A stretch of 64,000 nt of DNA from Miscanthus floridulus (GCF_019320115.1 NC_089584.1:53503633-53567632); one strand, 5' to 3'. Shown: positions 10,465 to 23,084, counted from the stretch's first letter. Numbers and translations: made by a program. The notes: generated by a model not told the origin, from the letters alone.

Positions 10465-11063
10465 TACGAGATCCAATGAAGCTGGTTTTTGACTTGTTGG
10501 AAAGAGCGCATCGTCCTCTTTCAGATGGGTCCAACCCCACTGTCAGAATCTACCAAAGCTGTGCGCAGCAAGCAAAAGGACGCACTAGACCTATAGCTTG
10601 GGCTGGGCCTTGTACTGACTATAGCCCATTGAGGGACGCCCAGGATTAGGGTTTCCCACTCCCCCTTGTGCCCTCCTCCTTATAAATAGAACCAGCAGCC
10701 ATCAGAATGAGGGTGGGTTTTGTTTAGATGCAAGATAGCTGCTGCTTCTTCCTTGTAAACGCGTGTGTCGGCTAGACCACCCGATTTGCTTGTTTCAAGA
10801 CCCCAACTTGTGATTCAGATTTAGCCTTTGGCTTAAATCCGTGAGTTATTTGCTTGTCATCTTGTTCTTGCTTGTTCTCGGTTGCTTGCAGGTTCATGGT
10901 GTTCTTGACACGGCAAGAACATCACAATCGGAGTCCGGTGTACCTGTTGCTAAGGCGCAACAACCTTATGGTCAGTTGTAGTCGGACAGCCAACGTCGAA
11001 TCCACCCCAAATCGAGTTTATCCACACTCACCAAAAGATCAGGAACAACCCCTTGTCCCATCA
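10143..11063 (+). repeat. 3' LTR of chromovirus copy A
   Basis: TGATGAGG...CCCATCA, about 921 bp, closely similar to 3400-4316. It is followed by CCTCT (11064-11068) and then copia sequence, which proves the right insertion boundary. TATAAATA recurs near 10679-10686. Confidence 0.92.
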
Positions 11064-11806
11064 CCTCTAGCACATCTAAATGGGTATTCAAGATTAAGAC
11101 CAAATCAGATGGTTCTATAGAAAGATAGAAAGTCTGTCTAGTTGGTTTTCAGCAAACTCAAGGTCATGATTATGATGAGACATGTGGCCCTATTGCTCAT
11201 ATGACTATTGTTCCGCCTTAATTGTAGTGGCTTCTTCCTCTTGGACCATATCTCAGATGGATGTTAAAAATGTTTTTTCTTTGTGGTGATTTGAATGAAG
11301 AAGTTTAATGCATGCACCCCTAGGTGTTGATGCTCCTTCAGGTTATTTTTGTCATCTTTGTCGTGCCTTATATGGTCTTAAACAAGCTCCTCGTGCTTGG
11401 TTTGAGCGTTTTGTATTTGCGATATAAGTTACCATTTTTTCACCTAGTGATCATGACCTTGCTTTATTTATTCATCTCTCGTCACATGGTCACACTTTGC
11501 TTCTTTTATAAGTTGATGATATGTTGATTACGGGTGATAATATGGACCACATTTCTCATGTGAAGCAACAACTTGGTGTGCAATTTTAGATGTCTGATTT
11601 GGGAACTCTCAGTTATTTTCTTGGGGCATTGAGGTTAAGCAATATGAATGGGTATCTTTTCTTTCTCGGACCAAGTACATACAAAATCTTATTGCTCGTT
11701 CAGGCATCACTAATAATCGAACAGTAGGCACACCTATGGATCTTCACTTGCAGCTTCATCTTGATCATGGTACACCTCTTGAGAATCCATCAAGATATCA
11801 ACATAT
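11064..11806 (+). pseudogene. Ty1/copia reverse transcriptase fragment, duplicated copy A
   Basis: Broken frames read [60 protein letters not shown] and MSDLGTLSYFLG, the ordered RT motifs of Ty1/copia. Several stops interrupt it, including one replacing the Tyr of YVDD. It continues the copia element interrupted at 3399. At 11806 it breaks off in mid-domain and joins the interior of a gypsy LTR; the uninterrupted version is at 18878-19700. Confidence 0.85.
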
Positions 11807-12150
11807 TTTTGTTTAGATGCAAGATAGCTGCTGCTTCTTCCTTGTAAACGTGTGTGTTGGCTAGACCACCCGATTTGCTTGTTTCAAGACCCCAACTTGT
11901 GATTCAGATTTAGCCTTTGGCTTAAATCCGTGAGTTATTTGCTTGTCATCTTGTTCTTGCTTGTTCTCGATTGCTTGCAGGTTCATGTTGTTCTTGGAAC
12001 GGCAAGAACATCACAATCGGAGCCGGTGTACCTGTTGCTAAGGCGCAACAACCTTGTGGTCGTTGTAGTCGGACAGCCAACGTCGAATCCACCCCAAATC
12101 GAGTTTATCCACACTCACCAAAAGATTAGGAACAACCCCTTGTCCCATCA
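11807..12150 (+). repeat. Partial LTR (3' third) at the duplication joint
   Basis: 344 bp identical in layout to 3973-4316, beginning in mid-LTR directly after copia sequence and ending CCCATCA. It has no LTR start and no target-site duplication, so it was made by DNA duplication rather than by insertion. Confidence 0.9.
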
Positions 12151-12155
12151 TGTGG

Positions 12156-12172
12156 TGGTAATCAGAGCAAGG
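12156..12172 (+). promoter_or_regulatory. Primer-binding site, copy B
   Basis: Same TGGTAATCAGAGCAAGG as copy A, 5 bp after the LTR end. Confidence 0.8.
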
Positions 12173-13201
12173 TTCTTTGGTGAGTGATTTACCGTTCATT
12201 ACTTTACCTATAGTCCAGAAATATAAAAATAGGATAGAACTGAAATTCCAAACACAAGTTTGAGCCTTGCTGATCTACTTAGTTCTTTGCTTGTTGAGTT
12301 TGTGGTTTACATCGTGGTGTCAAGTGCTGGTTCTTAGGTTCTAATCCTTTAGAGTTTTGAGTTCTTGTCACATTTCAGTCACCACACAATCCGCTGTTGC
12401 CTTTCCCCCCACTTCAGCCGCTGCAATCTCCACCAATACCACCACCACCACCACCAAAAGCACCGCTGCTCTCTCGACCTTTTCGCTGAAACCCTCACCA
12501 CCATCACCTTCAGCCAGCGCCTACACAAACACTACCATATGCACCTATCCTTTTGGTGCAAATCTGAGTACACTCAGTTTTGAAAATAATAGAGTTCAAA
12601 TTGCATATTTGTACTACTTGTTGCAATCCTTATCCCTAGTAAAAGAAAGTATATGCTACTTGCTGCATTCTTGTTATAATCATATTGCAAAAGTTTAGTT
12701 TGTGCTGCTTGTCGAAAAGAAAAGAAAGAAAAGAAAGAAAAGAAAACACAATAGAAAATAGAAAAGAAAAAGAAAGGAAAAGGAGGAAAGAAAGAAACAA
12801 AAAAAGAAGGGTTAAGTTGATGCTATTTACTCTCATCATTTCCATTGTTTGCTACTGTCTGGTGACAACATTTGTGTCTAGGCTCGTGTCTCTAGCACGG
12901 GTTAGCCTAGGACCAGCATGGTACTATCTTTGAACACTTATTCAACTTGCATTGACTAATGTGGTTCTAGCTTGTACCTTGATTTTTAAGCCACCTACAG
13001 CTCCACAAATTATCTACAACATCACAGGGTTCTACTTGCTACTACTTGTGTTGTTCTTGCCATCGCCAACACCAACTGCATAGCAAGGTAAGGACATGTA
13101 AGAACTCAGTTGCACATGCTAAGAGAATGAAAATTGTTGCCACCTAATTCAGTTAGTTGGTAGGACATATTTTCTTGTGATTCCCTTGCTGCATACTAAC
13201 C

Positions 13202-14396
13202 ATGGCAGGAGAAGGTGAAAGGACCCCTCCACAATCACCTCGATCGAAAAGCCTTGCTACAACACTTTGAACGCAAAGTGAGGCTCCATGCTGAACACCT
13301 TGATGAGGACAGTTCGTGTCACAAATGAGTGCCTTGGTCAATTGGAGATGGCTCAGATTGAGACCAACACCAAGTTGGCTTCCTTGGAAGGCACTCTTGG
13401 TTCTGTTAATACATCTCTTGTAGGTGTTTTAGAGCGATTGGAGAGGATGGAACGGAATCAATGTGATGGTTTCGAACGACGCAAACACAACAACAACAAC
13501 AATAGGGGCAGCGCTGCTGGTCATGATGAAGAAGAATATGTAAGCGGATACTGAGCTTGATGACAAGGTGAATGGTCATCGACGCATCGAACAACATCGC
13601 CACCACCATGAGACAGGTCCTCGCCCACCACGGTAAGAGGTACGTGCCAATGACTCATTTAGCAAGATTAAATTCACCATACCTGCTTTTGATGGCAGGT
13701 ATAATCCTGATATGTACCTTAGTTGGGAATTAGCTGTTGATCAGAAATTTACTTGCCATGATTTCCTTGAGGACAAACATGTTAGGGCTGCCACTAGTGA
13801 GTTTACTGACTTTGCCTCTGTTTGGTGGTCTGAATACCATCGTAAGAACCCAAATAACACACCAACTTGGGATGCTTTGAAACAGGTCATGCGGGCTAGA
13901 TTTGTTCCTTCTTATTATGCTCAGTGATCTTTTACATAAGTTGCAACAATTGAGGCAAGGATCCAAATCTACAGAAGAGTACTATCAAGAGCTACAAATG
14001 GGTATGCTTCGTTGTGGGCTAGAGGAAGATGAGGATGGTGCCATAGCTAGATTTATGGGTGGGCTGAACCGGGAGATTCAGGACATTCTAGCTTACAAGG
14101 AATATAATTCTGTCAATCATTTATTTCACCTTGCTTGTAAAGCTAAACAAGAAGTGCAGGGACAATGAGCTAGCATGAGGGCTAACATTCCTGCAGGTCG
14201 TGCTAGCCCATGGACACCCTCCAATGCAGCTACACCGTCAACACGTGCTCCCACACAATCTTCCTCGACCATCAAGCCACGCTCCTCTACAACAAATTCT
14301 GTAACATGCCCAAGTGAACCAACTAGAGGAGCAACGGCTACATCTGCCAAGAGTTCATCCTCGGTGGTATCCACGGGGAGAACAAGGGATATTTAG
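13202..14396 (+). pseudogene. gag of chromovirus copy B (broken)
   Basis: The start codon at 13202 corresponds to 5371. CGA is kept where copy A has a stop, but an extra A a few bases later (CGAAAAGCC) shifts the frame. The main frames are 13288-13554, 13712-13927, 13902-14168 and 14175-14396. They carry the same gag blocks as copy A (ASVWWSEYH, LLHKLQQLRQGS, EEYYQELQMGMLRCG). An extra base after TATGCTCAG (~13922) and a TGA at 14166-14168 are private to this copy. The frame ends at the shared TAG before the zinc knuckle. Confidence 0.85.
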
Positions 14397-15000
14397 TGCC
14401 TACGCTGCAAAGGATATGGCCACGTACGCAAGGACTACCCAAGCATATGTGTGATGGTTGTGCGAGTTGATGGTGGGTACTCCTCTGCTAGTGATTTTGA
14501 TGAAGAAACATATGCTTTGCTTGCTGCTAACAATGTAGAGGAAGGAGATGATTTCCAACAAGACGAAGCGCACATTGGGGCTGAAGCTGCTGAGCACTAT
14601 GAGAGCCTCGTGGTGTAGCGGGTGCTAAGTGCCCAAATGGAGAGGGCTAAACAAAATCAGCGCCACACTTTGTTTCAAACCAAGTGTGTGATCAAGGAAC
14701 GCTCTTGCCGTGTGATCATAGATGGAGGAAGCTGCAACAACTTGGCAAGTGCTGAAATGGTGGAGAAGCTTTCGTTGAGCACAAAACCACACCCACAGAC
14801 TTACTACATTCAGTGGCTTAACAGCAGCGGCAAGGTGAAGGTAACATGATTGGTAAGGGTAGAGTTTGCCATTGGTTCTTATCATGATTCCTATTGACTG
14901 CGATGTTGTGCCTATGCAAGCATGCTCTATGTTGTTAGGTAGACCCTAGCAGTTTGATAAAGATTCCTTGCACTTTGGTAAAACAAATCAATACTTCTTT
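14397..15000 (+). pseudogene. Zinc knuckle and protease region, copy B
   Basis: CLRCKGYGHVRKDY preserves Cys-Cys-His but not the last Cys. IIDGGSCNNLAS marks the protease active site at ~14718-14755. The TGA after GKVKVT and the stop in the LLGRP block are shared with copy A. A private TAG at about 14616-14618 lies between knuckle and protease. Confidence 0.75.
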
Positions 15001-16090
15001 TATGCATAATGACAAGAAGATTCTGTTGCACCCCATGTCCCCTGAGGCTATTCTAAGAGATGAACTTGCTAGAGCTAGCAAACTTAAGAATCAGGCTATT
15101 GCTAGTGAAAATCAGATTGTCGCTAATGAACTTGAGAAACATAAGAAGAAGTCTAGCAAATCTGTTCATCATAATAAAAATGAGATCAAGCTGAAAGGCT
15201 CTTGTTACTTTGCCACCAAATCTGATTTGGATGAGATTGATACTTGCACTACTATATGCTATGCTTTGGTTTGCAAAGAAACTTTGTTTTCACTTGAGGA
15301 TACTCCTATTTCTTTGCCTCCTGCTGTCACTAACCTTTTGCAGGAGTATGCCGATGTTTTCCCAAAGGAGGTACCACCGGGACTGCCACCAATTCGGGGA
15401 ATTGAGCACTAGATTGACCTCATTCCTAGGGCCTCCTTGCCAAATCATGCTCCTTATAGGACCAACCCAGAGGAAACTAAAGAGATACAGCGCCAAGTGC
15501 AAGAATTGCTTGACAAAGGTTATGTGCGTGAGTCTCTTAGCCCTTGCGCTGTTCCCGTACTTTTAGTTCCTAAGAAAGATGGATCCTAGCGCATGTGTGT
15601 GGATTGTAGAGCAATTAATAATATCATAATTAGATATCATCATCCAATTCCTAGACTAGATGATATGCTTGATGAATTGAACGGCTCAATTGTGTTCTCT
15701 AAAATTGATTTGCATAGTGGTTACCACCAGATTCGCATGAAGTTAGGAGATGAATGGAAAACAACATTTAAAACCAAGTTCGGTCTATATGAGTGGTTAG
15801 TCATGCCTTTTGGCCTCACTAATGCACCTAGCACTTTCATGAGATTAATGAATGAAGTTTTACGTGCTTTCATTGGTAGATTTGTGGTGGTATACTTTGA
15901 TGACATTCTGATATATAGCAAAACTTTGGAGAAACATCTTGATCATTTACGTGCTGTTTTTTATGCTTTACGTAATGCTCAATTATTTGGTAATCTTGAG
16001 AAGTGCATGTTTTGCACAGATCGAGTCTCTTTCCTTGGCTATGTTGTGACCCCGTAGGGTATTGAAGTTGATCAAGCCAAGGTCGAGGCA
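15001..16090 (+). pseudogene. Reverse transcriptase, copy B (broken)
   Basis: The RT carries [31 protein letters not shown] and [10 protein letters not shown] private TAG at 15587-15589 replaces Trp of the SWRMCVDC block (TGG to TAG). The TAG at 15410-15412 and the one at 16055-16057 are shared with copy A. Active-site Asp residues are intact. Confidence 0.9.
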
Positions 16091-16755
16091 ATTCATAGCT
16101 GGCTAGTTCCCACTATGATCACACAAATAAGAAGTTTTCTAGGACTTGCTGGGTTCTATCGCCGCTTTGTGAGGGACTTTAGCACCATTGCAGCCCTGCT
16201 ACATGAGCTCACCAAGAAGGGTGTGGCATTCACTTGGGCTGCAGCACACATGAATGCATTCGACACGCTAAAAGATAAGTTAACACACGCACCTTTACTC
16301 CAACTTCCTGATTTCAACAAAACCTTTGAGCTTGAATGTGATGCTAGTGGAATTGGGTTGGGTGGTGTGCTATTACAAGAGGGAAAACCTATGGCGTATT
16401 TCGGTGAAAAGTTGAGTGGCCCTAGTTTGAACTATTCTACTTATGATAAGGAATTGCTTGCTCTAGTTCGGACTTTGGAAACATGGCAGCATTATTTATG
16501 GCCCAAAGAGTTTGTCATACATTCTGATCATGAATCTTTGAAACACATCTATAGTCAAGCAAAACTGAACCATAGACATGCCAAGTGGGTTGAATTCATG
16601 GAGTCCTTTCCTTATGTCATCAAACACAAAAAGGGGAAGGAAAATATAATTGCTGATGCTTTGTCTAGACGTTACACCATGCTTTCACAACTTGACTTTA
16701 AAATCTTTGGTTTTAAACTATTAAGGAACAATATGCACATGACAATGATTTCAAA
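16091..16755 (+). pseudogene. RNase H, copy B
   Basis: Frame 16115-16768 is continuous where copy A is shifted four times. It holds [47 protein letters not shown] and IADALSRRY. The frame is lost near 16715-16760, where a base change and a small deletion precede the integrase. It is the best-preserved gypsy RNase H in the window. Confidence 0.88.
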
Positions 16756-18272
16756 GATGTATTGTTGAATTACCAAGAGGGGAAAACATGGAACAGATTC
16801 GTCCTCACCGACGGGTTTGTCTTTAGAGCTAACAAGCTATGCATTCCAGCTAGCTCTATGCGTTTGTTATTGTTGCAGGAAGCGCATGGAGGAGGACTCA
16901 TGGGACATTTTGGTGTGAGAAAGACAGAGGACATCCTTGCTGGTCATTTCTTTTGGCCCAAGATGAGGAGAGACATGGAGAGGTTCGTTGCTCGCTGCAC
17001 AACATGCCAGAAAGCTAAGTCACGTCTTAATCCTCATGGTTTATACATGCCTCTTCCTGTTCCAAGTGCACCGTGGGAAGATGTTTCAATGGACTTTGTT
17101 TTAGGACTTCCTCGAACAAAGAAGGGGAGGGATAGTGTGTTTGTTGTTGTGGATAGATTTTCTAAAATGGCACATTTCATACCATGTCATAAGAGCGATG
17201 ATGCTACACATATTGCTGATTTGTTCTTTCGTGAGATTATTCGATTGCACGGTGTGCCTAACACCATTGTTTCTGATCGGGATGCAAAATTTCTTAGTCA
17301 TTTTTGGAGAACTTTGTGGGCTAAGCTAGGGACTAGGCTTTTATTTTCCACTACTTGTCATCCCCAAACTAATAGACAAACTGAGGTTATCAATAGAACC
17401 TTATCTACATTGCTTAGGGCTGTTTTAAAAAAGAACATAAAAATGTGGGAAGAGTGCTTGCCTCATGTTGAGTTTGCTTATAATTGTTCACAGCATTCTA
17501 CCACTAAAGCCCTTTTGAGATTGTTTATGGGTTTGTGCCACGTGCTCCTATTGATTTGTTACCTCTTCCGATCTCGGAGTGAGTGAACTTTGATGCTAAA
17601 CAACGTGCTGAACTGATCTTAAAATTGCACAAAACCACTAAAGAGAAAATAGAGTGCATGAATGCAAAGTATAAACTAGTTGGTAGCAAAGGGAAGAAAC
17701 ATGTCATTTTTGAACCAGGTGATCTAGTTTGGCTCCATTTGAGAAAAGATAGGTTCCCTGATTTGCGAAAGTCTAAGTTGCTGCCTAGAGCCGATGGTCC
17801 TTTTAAAGTGTTAGAAAGGATTAATGATAATGCATACAAACTTGAGCTACCTACAGCTTTTGGGGTTAGCCCCACATTTAACATTGCAGATTTGAAGCCA
17901 TATTTGGGAGAAGAGGATGAACTAGAGTCGAGGACGACTCAAATGCAAGAAGGGGAGGATGATGAGGACATCCCTTCCATTGATAAAACCACACCTACTG
18001 CACAACAAGGTTCGATGACAAGAGCTCAAGCACGACAACTTAATTATCAGGTAAAGTCGTTCCTCGTTGTTCATATAAACTCGTCTCAGAATTGGATGCT
18101 ACTAAATCATGGTGATGATTGTCTTATTCTTAGGAATGTTGGTCAAGACCCCATTGCCTCATGTTTAGACCCCATGATGAGGATGGAGCAGCCGAACAAG
18201 TGGGAATCATCATTAATGGGGCGCTCAGCTCATCTCGAGACAGCAGGAAACACTCCATCAAAAGTACCATAA
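16756..18272 (+). pseudogene. Integrase, copy B, continuing into the LTR
   Basis: Frame 16762-17586 contains the full HHCC zinc domain ([10 protein letters not shown] ... CTTCQKAKS) and the DDE core ([25 protein letters not shown]). A 1-bp loss near 17510 shifts to frame 17583-18272. That frame holds EPGDLVWLHLRKDRFPDLR, the GPF region and a tail that runs from 17960 into the LTR. All three catalytic acidic residues are present, so inactivity comes from frame breaks elsewhere. Confidence 0.88.
17948..17959 (+). promoter_or_regulatory. Polypurine tract, copy B
   Basis: AGAAGGGGAGGA abuts the LTR start at 17960, as in copy A. Confidence 0.9.
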
Positions 18273-18877
18273 CTCCTTGATACGAGATCCAATGAAGCTG
18301 GTTTTTGACTTGTTGGAAAGAGCGCATCGTTCTCTTTCAGATGGGTCCAACCCCACTGTCAGAATCTACCAAAGCTGTGCGCAGCAAGCAAAAGGACGCA
18401 CTAACCTATAGCTTGGGCTTAGGCCTTGTACTGACTACAGCCCATTGAGGGACACCCAGATTAGGGTTTCCCACACCCCCTTGTGCTCCTCCTCCTTATA
18501 AATAGAACCAACAGCCATCAAAATGAGGGTGGGTTTTGTTTAGATGCAAGATAGCTGCTGCTTCTTCCTTGTAAACGCGTGTGTCGGCTAGACCACCCGA
18601 TTTGCTTGTTTCAAGACCCCAACTTGTGATTCAGATTTAGCCTTTGGCTTAAATCCGTGAGTTATTTGCTTATCATCTTGTTCTTGCTTGTTCTCGATTG
18701 CTTGCAGGTTCATGGTGTTCTTGGCACGGCAAAAACATCACAATCGGAGCCGGTGTACCTGTTGCTAAGGCGCAACAACCTTGTGGTCGTTGTAGTCGGA
18801 CAGCCAACGTCGAATCCACCCCAAATCGAGTTTATCCACACTCACCAAAAGATTAGGAACAACCCCTTGTCCCATCA
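17960..18877 (+). repeat. 3' LTR of chromovirus copy B
   Basis: TGATGAGG...CCCATCA, 918 bp, followed by CCTCT (18878-18882) and copia sequence. It is the duplicate of 10143-11063. Confidence 0.92.
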
Positions 18878-20294
18878 CCTCTAGCACATCTAAATGGGTA
18901 TTCAAGATTAAGACCAAATCAGATGGTTCTATAGAAAGATAGAAAGTCTGTCTAGTTAGTTTTCAGCAAACTCAAGGTCATGATTATGATGAGACATGTG
19001 GCCCTATTGCTCATATGACTATTGTTCCGCCTTAATTGTAGTGGCTTCTTCCTCTTGGACCATATCTCAGATGGATGTTAAAAATGTTTTTTCTTTGTGG
19101 TGATTTGAATGAAGAAGTTTAATGCATGCACCCCTAGGTGTTGATGCTCCTTCAGGTTATTTTTGTCATCTTTGTCGTGCCTTATATGGTCTTAAACAAG
19201 CTCCTCGTGCTTGGTTTGAGCGTTTTGTATTTGCGATATAAGTTACCATTTTTTCACCTAGTGATCATGACCTTGCTTTATTTATTCATCTCTCGTCACA
19301 TGGTCACACTTTGCTTCTTTTATAAGTTGATGATATGTTGATTACGGGTGATAATATGGACCACATTTCTCATGTGAAGCAACAACTTGGTGTGCAATTT
19401 TAGATGTCTGATTTGGGAACTCTCAGTTATTTTCTTGGGGCATTGAGGTTAAGCAATATGAATGGGTATCTTTTCTTTCTCGGACCAAGTACATACAAAA
19501 TCTTATTGCTCGTTCAGGCATCACTAATAATCGAACAGTAGGCACACCTATGGATCTTCACTTGCAGCTTCATCTTGATCATGGTACACCTCTTGAGAAT
19601 CCATCAAGATATCAACATATTGTGGGCAACCTTGTTTATCTAACTGTTACCAGACCTGATATTGCTCATTCAGTCCATATCTTGAGTTTGTAAGTGCTCC
19701 TACTTCCATTCATTATAGACATTTACTTCGTGTGCTGCGATACTTAAGGGGGGCATCATCCTGTTGTTTATTCCATGCTTGTGATATTCCGCTTCAGCTT
19801 CATGCTTACTCGGACTCCACTTGGGCGATTGACCCAACAAATCATCGTTCCATTAGGATACCGTATTCTTGTTGGTTGTTCTCCCATTGCATGGAAGTCC
19901 AAGAAGCAAGTGCTTGTATCTCATTCTAGTACAGAGATAGAACTTCGAGCACTTGCCACTACTACTTTCGAGATTATATGGCGAGATGGTTGTTGGCTGA
20001 TTTTGGGATCTCTTATGAAAAAGTAGCCACAGCCTCTTCTATGTCATAATACAGGAGCCATACAAATTGGCTATGATCCATGTGAAGCACGAACTTACAA
20101 AAGCATATCATTGTCGATGCCTTCTTTACTCAGGCTCATTGTCATCAACATACTATTGCTTCTTCAGTATGTGCCCTTAGAACAACAATTGGCCAATTTC
20201 TTCACTAAAGCATAAACTCGAGAGCAGTATCGGCTTCACTTGCTCAAACTCAATGCTTCAGATCCTTCTCTTCCACCTTGAGTTTGAAGAGGGG
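18878..20294 (+). pseudogene. Ty1/copia RT and RNase H, right part (uninterrupted)
   Basis: This repeats 11064-11806 and then continues past the duplication breakpoint. RT motifs are as above, followed by NLVYLTVTRPDIAHSVH, an RNase H region (YSDSTWA-like, SPIAWKSKKQVLVSHSSTEIE) and a LANFFTKA-like copia C-terminus at about 20180-20215. Many stops and shifts make it clearly dead. A purine tract GAAGAGGGG immediately precedes the right LTR. Confidence 0.85.
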
Positions 20295-20419
20295 TGTTAA
20301 GTGTTTGAAGACCAATCTACTATAAGGCCCATATGGTCTATGAGCGATGAAGCTTTATATATATAGTCATCTCCATTTATTGGAGACTTTATTTTCTTAG
20401 ATCCCTACGGTTAGCAACA
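20295..20419 (+). repeat. Right LTR of the short-LTR copia element
   Basis: TGTTAAGTGT...GTTAGCAACA, 125 bp, starts right after the purine tract and matches 2927-3050. LTRs this short are known in some plant copia elements. Confidence 0.78.
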
Positions 20420-22858
20420 CAAGTATGGTTTCATAGAGCTGTATCTGCTACGGCAAGGAGCCTAAGATGAGATCGTGGTTTGATGAAACTTGTTGATTCA
20501 GTGTGCCAACAAGGACAATCACTTAGAAAGCAAGAAAGCCGGCCAAAGAAATGCTTGGTTTACTTCTTTCTCTTAATAAATTGGTACTCTCAATTGGACA
20601 ATTGTTTAGCTCTTGAATTTGTACTTATCTGCTCTTGAATTTACTGACTAAAAAAAAACTAGACCAACCTAGGAGAAATTAGATGTCATTTTATTATTAA
20701 GAAGAAAATAGATACCTAAATTGTCTTGATGAGAACTTAAACTCTTAAACATAGGTGGTCTGGGCAGTATCCACACCCTCAGACCTAAGCTAGCTCAGCT
20801 TTCTTGAATTTACACATACACTAACTTTGCTCAAATTATTTGTATCCGGTATTTTGCTGTTAACTTCATACTACTTTATAGCCCAACCTACAAAACTTAC
20901 CCCAGTTCATGCTACATGGTCTTTTGGTCTCAAAACTTAAAAATTAGCTCCATCATGTCAATATTTCTTTTGGTACACTTTGTAGTGTTAAATGTTACAT
21001 GCTTGTAAACTTGCACCAATTTATCCATATATGGAAAATTACGCCACTTTAGTGTCATGTAAGCACAAAATAGTTGTGTTACGACAAGAAAAAGAAACAT
21101 GCAGGTACAAGATCACACTAAGAACTCTGCTAGGGATATAGATTCTCTCATAAATGTTCTAGATCCATATTTTTTTTCTCAAATATGTAGTAGAAATGAG
21201 AGATCCAGATTCTTTTATACAAATGTTTCTCTACTAAAATATAATCTCTTAATGAGATTGTTTGGCTGCTGACCGTTTCAAATTTGTATTATTTTCCTTC
21301 AAAACATCATCTATATGAACTAGAAAGTGTTGAGAAACACCTTGTGGGGGTAATTCTCCCTTGATAACATTTGTTAAAATGTTAAAATGGGAAATGTTTC
21401 AAGGTCGTTAAGATAACATTTTTTGTTTTTTAGCTTTTGGTAGATATTTAGGAGAATCCGACTGCGACTAGAATCAGAAACATTTCAGCCATCCAAGGAG
21501 GACCACCGTGCAGGGTGCAATTTCTAGCCCTTCGAGAGTTGGACTGTTGGAGGGTGAAATTCATGATCGGCAAGAGTCTATCTAAGCTATAAAGTGCTAC
21601 TAGTACTAGATTTTTTTTCATAGTTCCATCTGTTTTGGGCTTTTGGCATGCATGGCTCATGTAGTAGTAACCTCTGTTCTGCTTATGTACAAACTGTATT
21701 GTTGCCCTCTTCGTACTTTTGCTATTAAGTTCGGTAACTAGTTTACTAGTAAAAGGAGAGGTAGTGCATTGACACATCTCCACGTCTGAAGATTCTGCTT
21801 TAGACGGGCTCGAAAAGAACGAGTACTTGCGTGTGTTCAGATTTGTTCACAAAATGTACTGCACTTTCTAGAGCCGAAAGCAGTGCCGTCGACCAAACGT
21901 AAACACGCGTTGCAGTTGCAGGAACAACTTTGTTCGCCCGAAGAGGGGAGGAAGGTTCGCCGATGGCCATGGGCTATTGGGACACCGACATATTCGTCAT
22001 TTTCTGCTAGCAGCAGGACGAGTTGTCAACGCAGTGGGGCCCGTGGCTGATGTATGGTTCAGCAAGCGTGACGTATAGGTTCTGCATCCCCGGCATGCTT
22101 GTACAGCTGTGTTCTTGCTACTTCTAATATGTTAGTACGTTCCTAAATCCTAATATTGTTCCCCTTGATTTGTGTCGTCTTCCACCTCAACAAGCTGCGC
22201 CACTTTGTCCTACCTGAACCCTCACGAGTACAGCTAGCAATCAGCAGTGGTTCCAGATGCATTTTTAGCTCCAAATCTGAAACTGATGTAACTACCATGC
22301 GACTGTTGAAATTGCCATAAGTAACACCGACCGTAAAAATCAATTAATACTGATTGCGGTGGCTGATGATTAGAACTGACAATATAAAACGCTCCAGGCT
22401 ATGCATTCACATTTGAATTTGAATAAAAAACAAAAACCATATCCAAATTTGAATAAAATTTGACTCAGAACTGCAAATCGCAGACACCACATTCAAAACA
22501 AACTTCTTCCAATCCACACATAATCAGAGGTAAGGCTAGAGGACAGATGCTTAAGGTTAACAAAAGTTGGACCAAATAACTTGCTATAAAAAAGGTGGTC
22601 CAAAAGCTAGGCTCGGTAACCGGTCACATCCAACCCTAACTAGAGTGGGTGTCCTAGTTAGGCCGAAATTTCGGGTTGGGTACTTCCGTATTTAAAGTTT
22701 TCGATCTTTAAAAATTGAAAGTTTTTTTTTAGAAAATCAGGCCGACGATTCAGTTACCTAAATTATCGGTTCAGTCTTTAGTTCAAAACCGAGCAGATCG
22801 AGCTCATCTCACTGGAAGGTTCCTAAAGAATTGAGGGGAAGCATGACATTGAGAAACA

Positions 22859-22861
<3 letters not shown>
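20420..22861. other. No gene or defined element seen
   Basis: AT-rich intergenic DNA with short random frames. An imperfect inverted stretch (GATTCTCTCATAAATG and TAGAAATGAGAGATCCAGATTC) lies near 21140-21215. Nothing here shows codon bias, splice-bounded exons or transposon termini that I can support. Confidence 0.5.

Positions 22862-22908
<47 letters not shown>
22862..22908. repeat. (GA)n microsatellite
   Basis: An uninterrupted GA dinucleotide run of about 23 units. The serine/leucine-rich minus frame across it is an artefact of the repeat. Confidence 0.98.
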
Positions 22909-23084
22909 ACGACGAGGACATGACACCTATGGTTAAATTCATAAAAGTTAAAAGTAAGGTGAGTTTGTTTCTATGTTTACACAACGATATAAGTAAGAAT
23001 TTGTTGCTACCTAATGTTGACACTTTTAATATGTTTAGGGAATAATATGGATGCTATGAACATTGGAGAAACTTCTCACGTGGC

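Larger units (their letters stand above)
3400..11063 (+). mobile_element. Chromovirus-type Ty3/gypsy retrotransposon, copy A
   Basis: A structurally complete 7.66-kb element: LTR 3400-4316, primer-binding site, gag, protease, RT, RNase H, integrase, polypurine tract and LTR 10143-11063. It is flanked by a perfect 5-bp duplication, CCTCT (3395-3399 and 11064-11068). The integrase frame continues through the polypurine tract into the 3' LTR, as described for CRM-clade chromoviruses. The initiator-Met primer site also fits a chromovirus. Clade assignment to CRM is from recall and is less certain than the gypsy call. All genes are interrupted by stops or 1-bp indels. Confidence 0.9.
3973..19620 (+). 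repeat. Two-copy head-to-tail segmental duplication (~7.83 and ~7.81 kb)
   Basis: Unit A is 3973-11806 and unit B is 11807-19620. Each begins inside the gypsy LTR (TTTTGTTTAGATGC), runs through the gypsy body, 3' LTR and CCTCT, and ends in the copia RT at CAACATAT. The novel joint is at 11806/11807 and shows at most 1-2 bp of T microhomology. Early positions map with an offset of 7834. The two units share the stops noted under gag, RT and protease, so the element was already decayed when it duplicated. They differ at roughly 1% of sites plus many 1-bp indels. Confidence 0.92.

Noticed and set aside
22823..23023. Serine/leucine-rich minus frame resembling a signal-type peptide
   Set aside because: It is a translation of the GA microsatellite.
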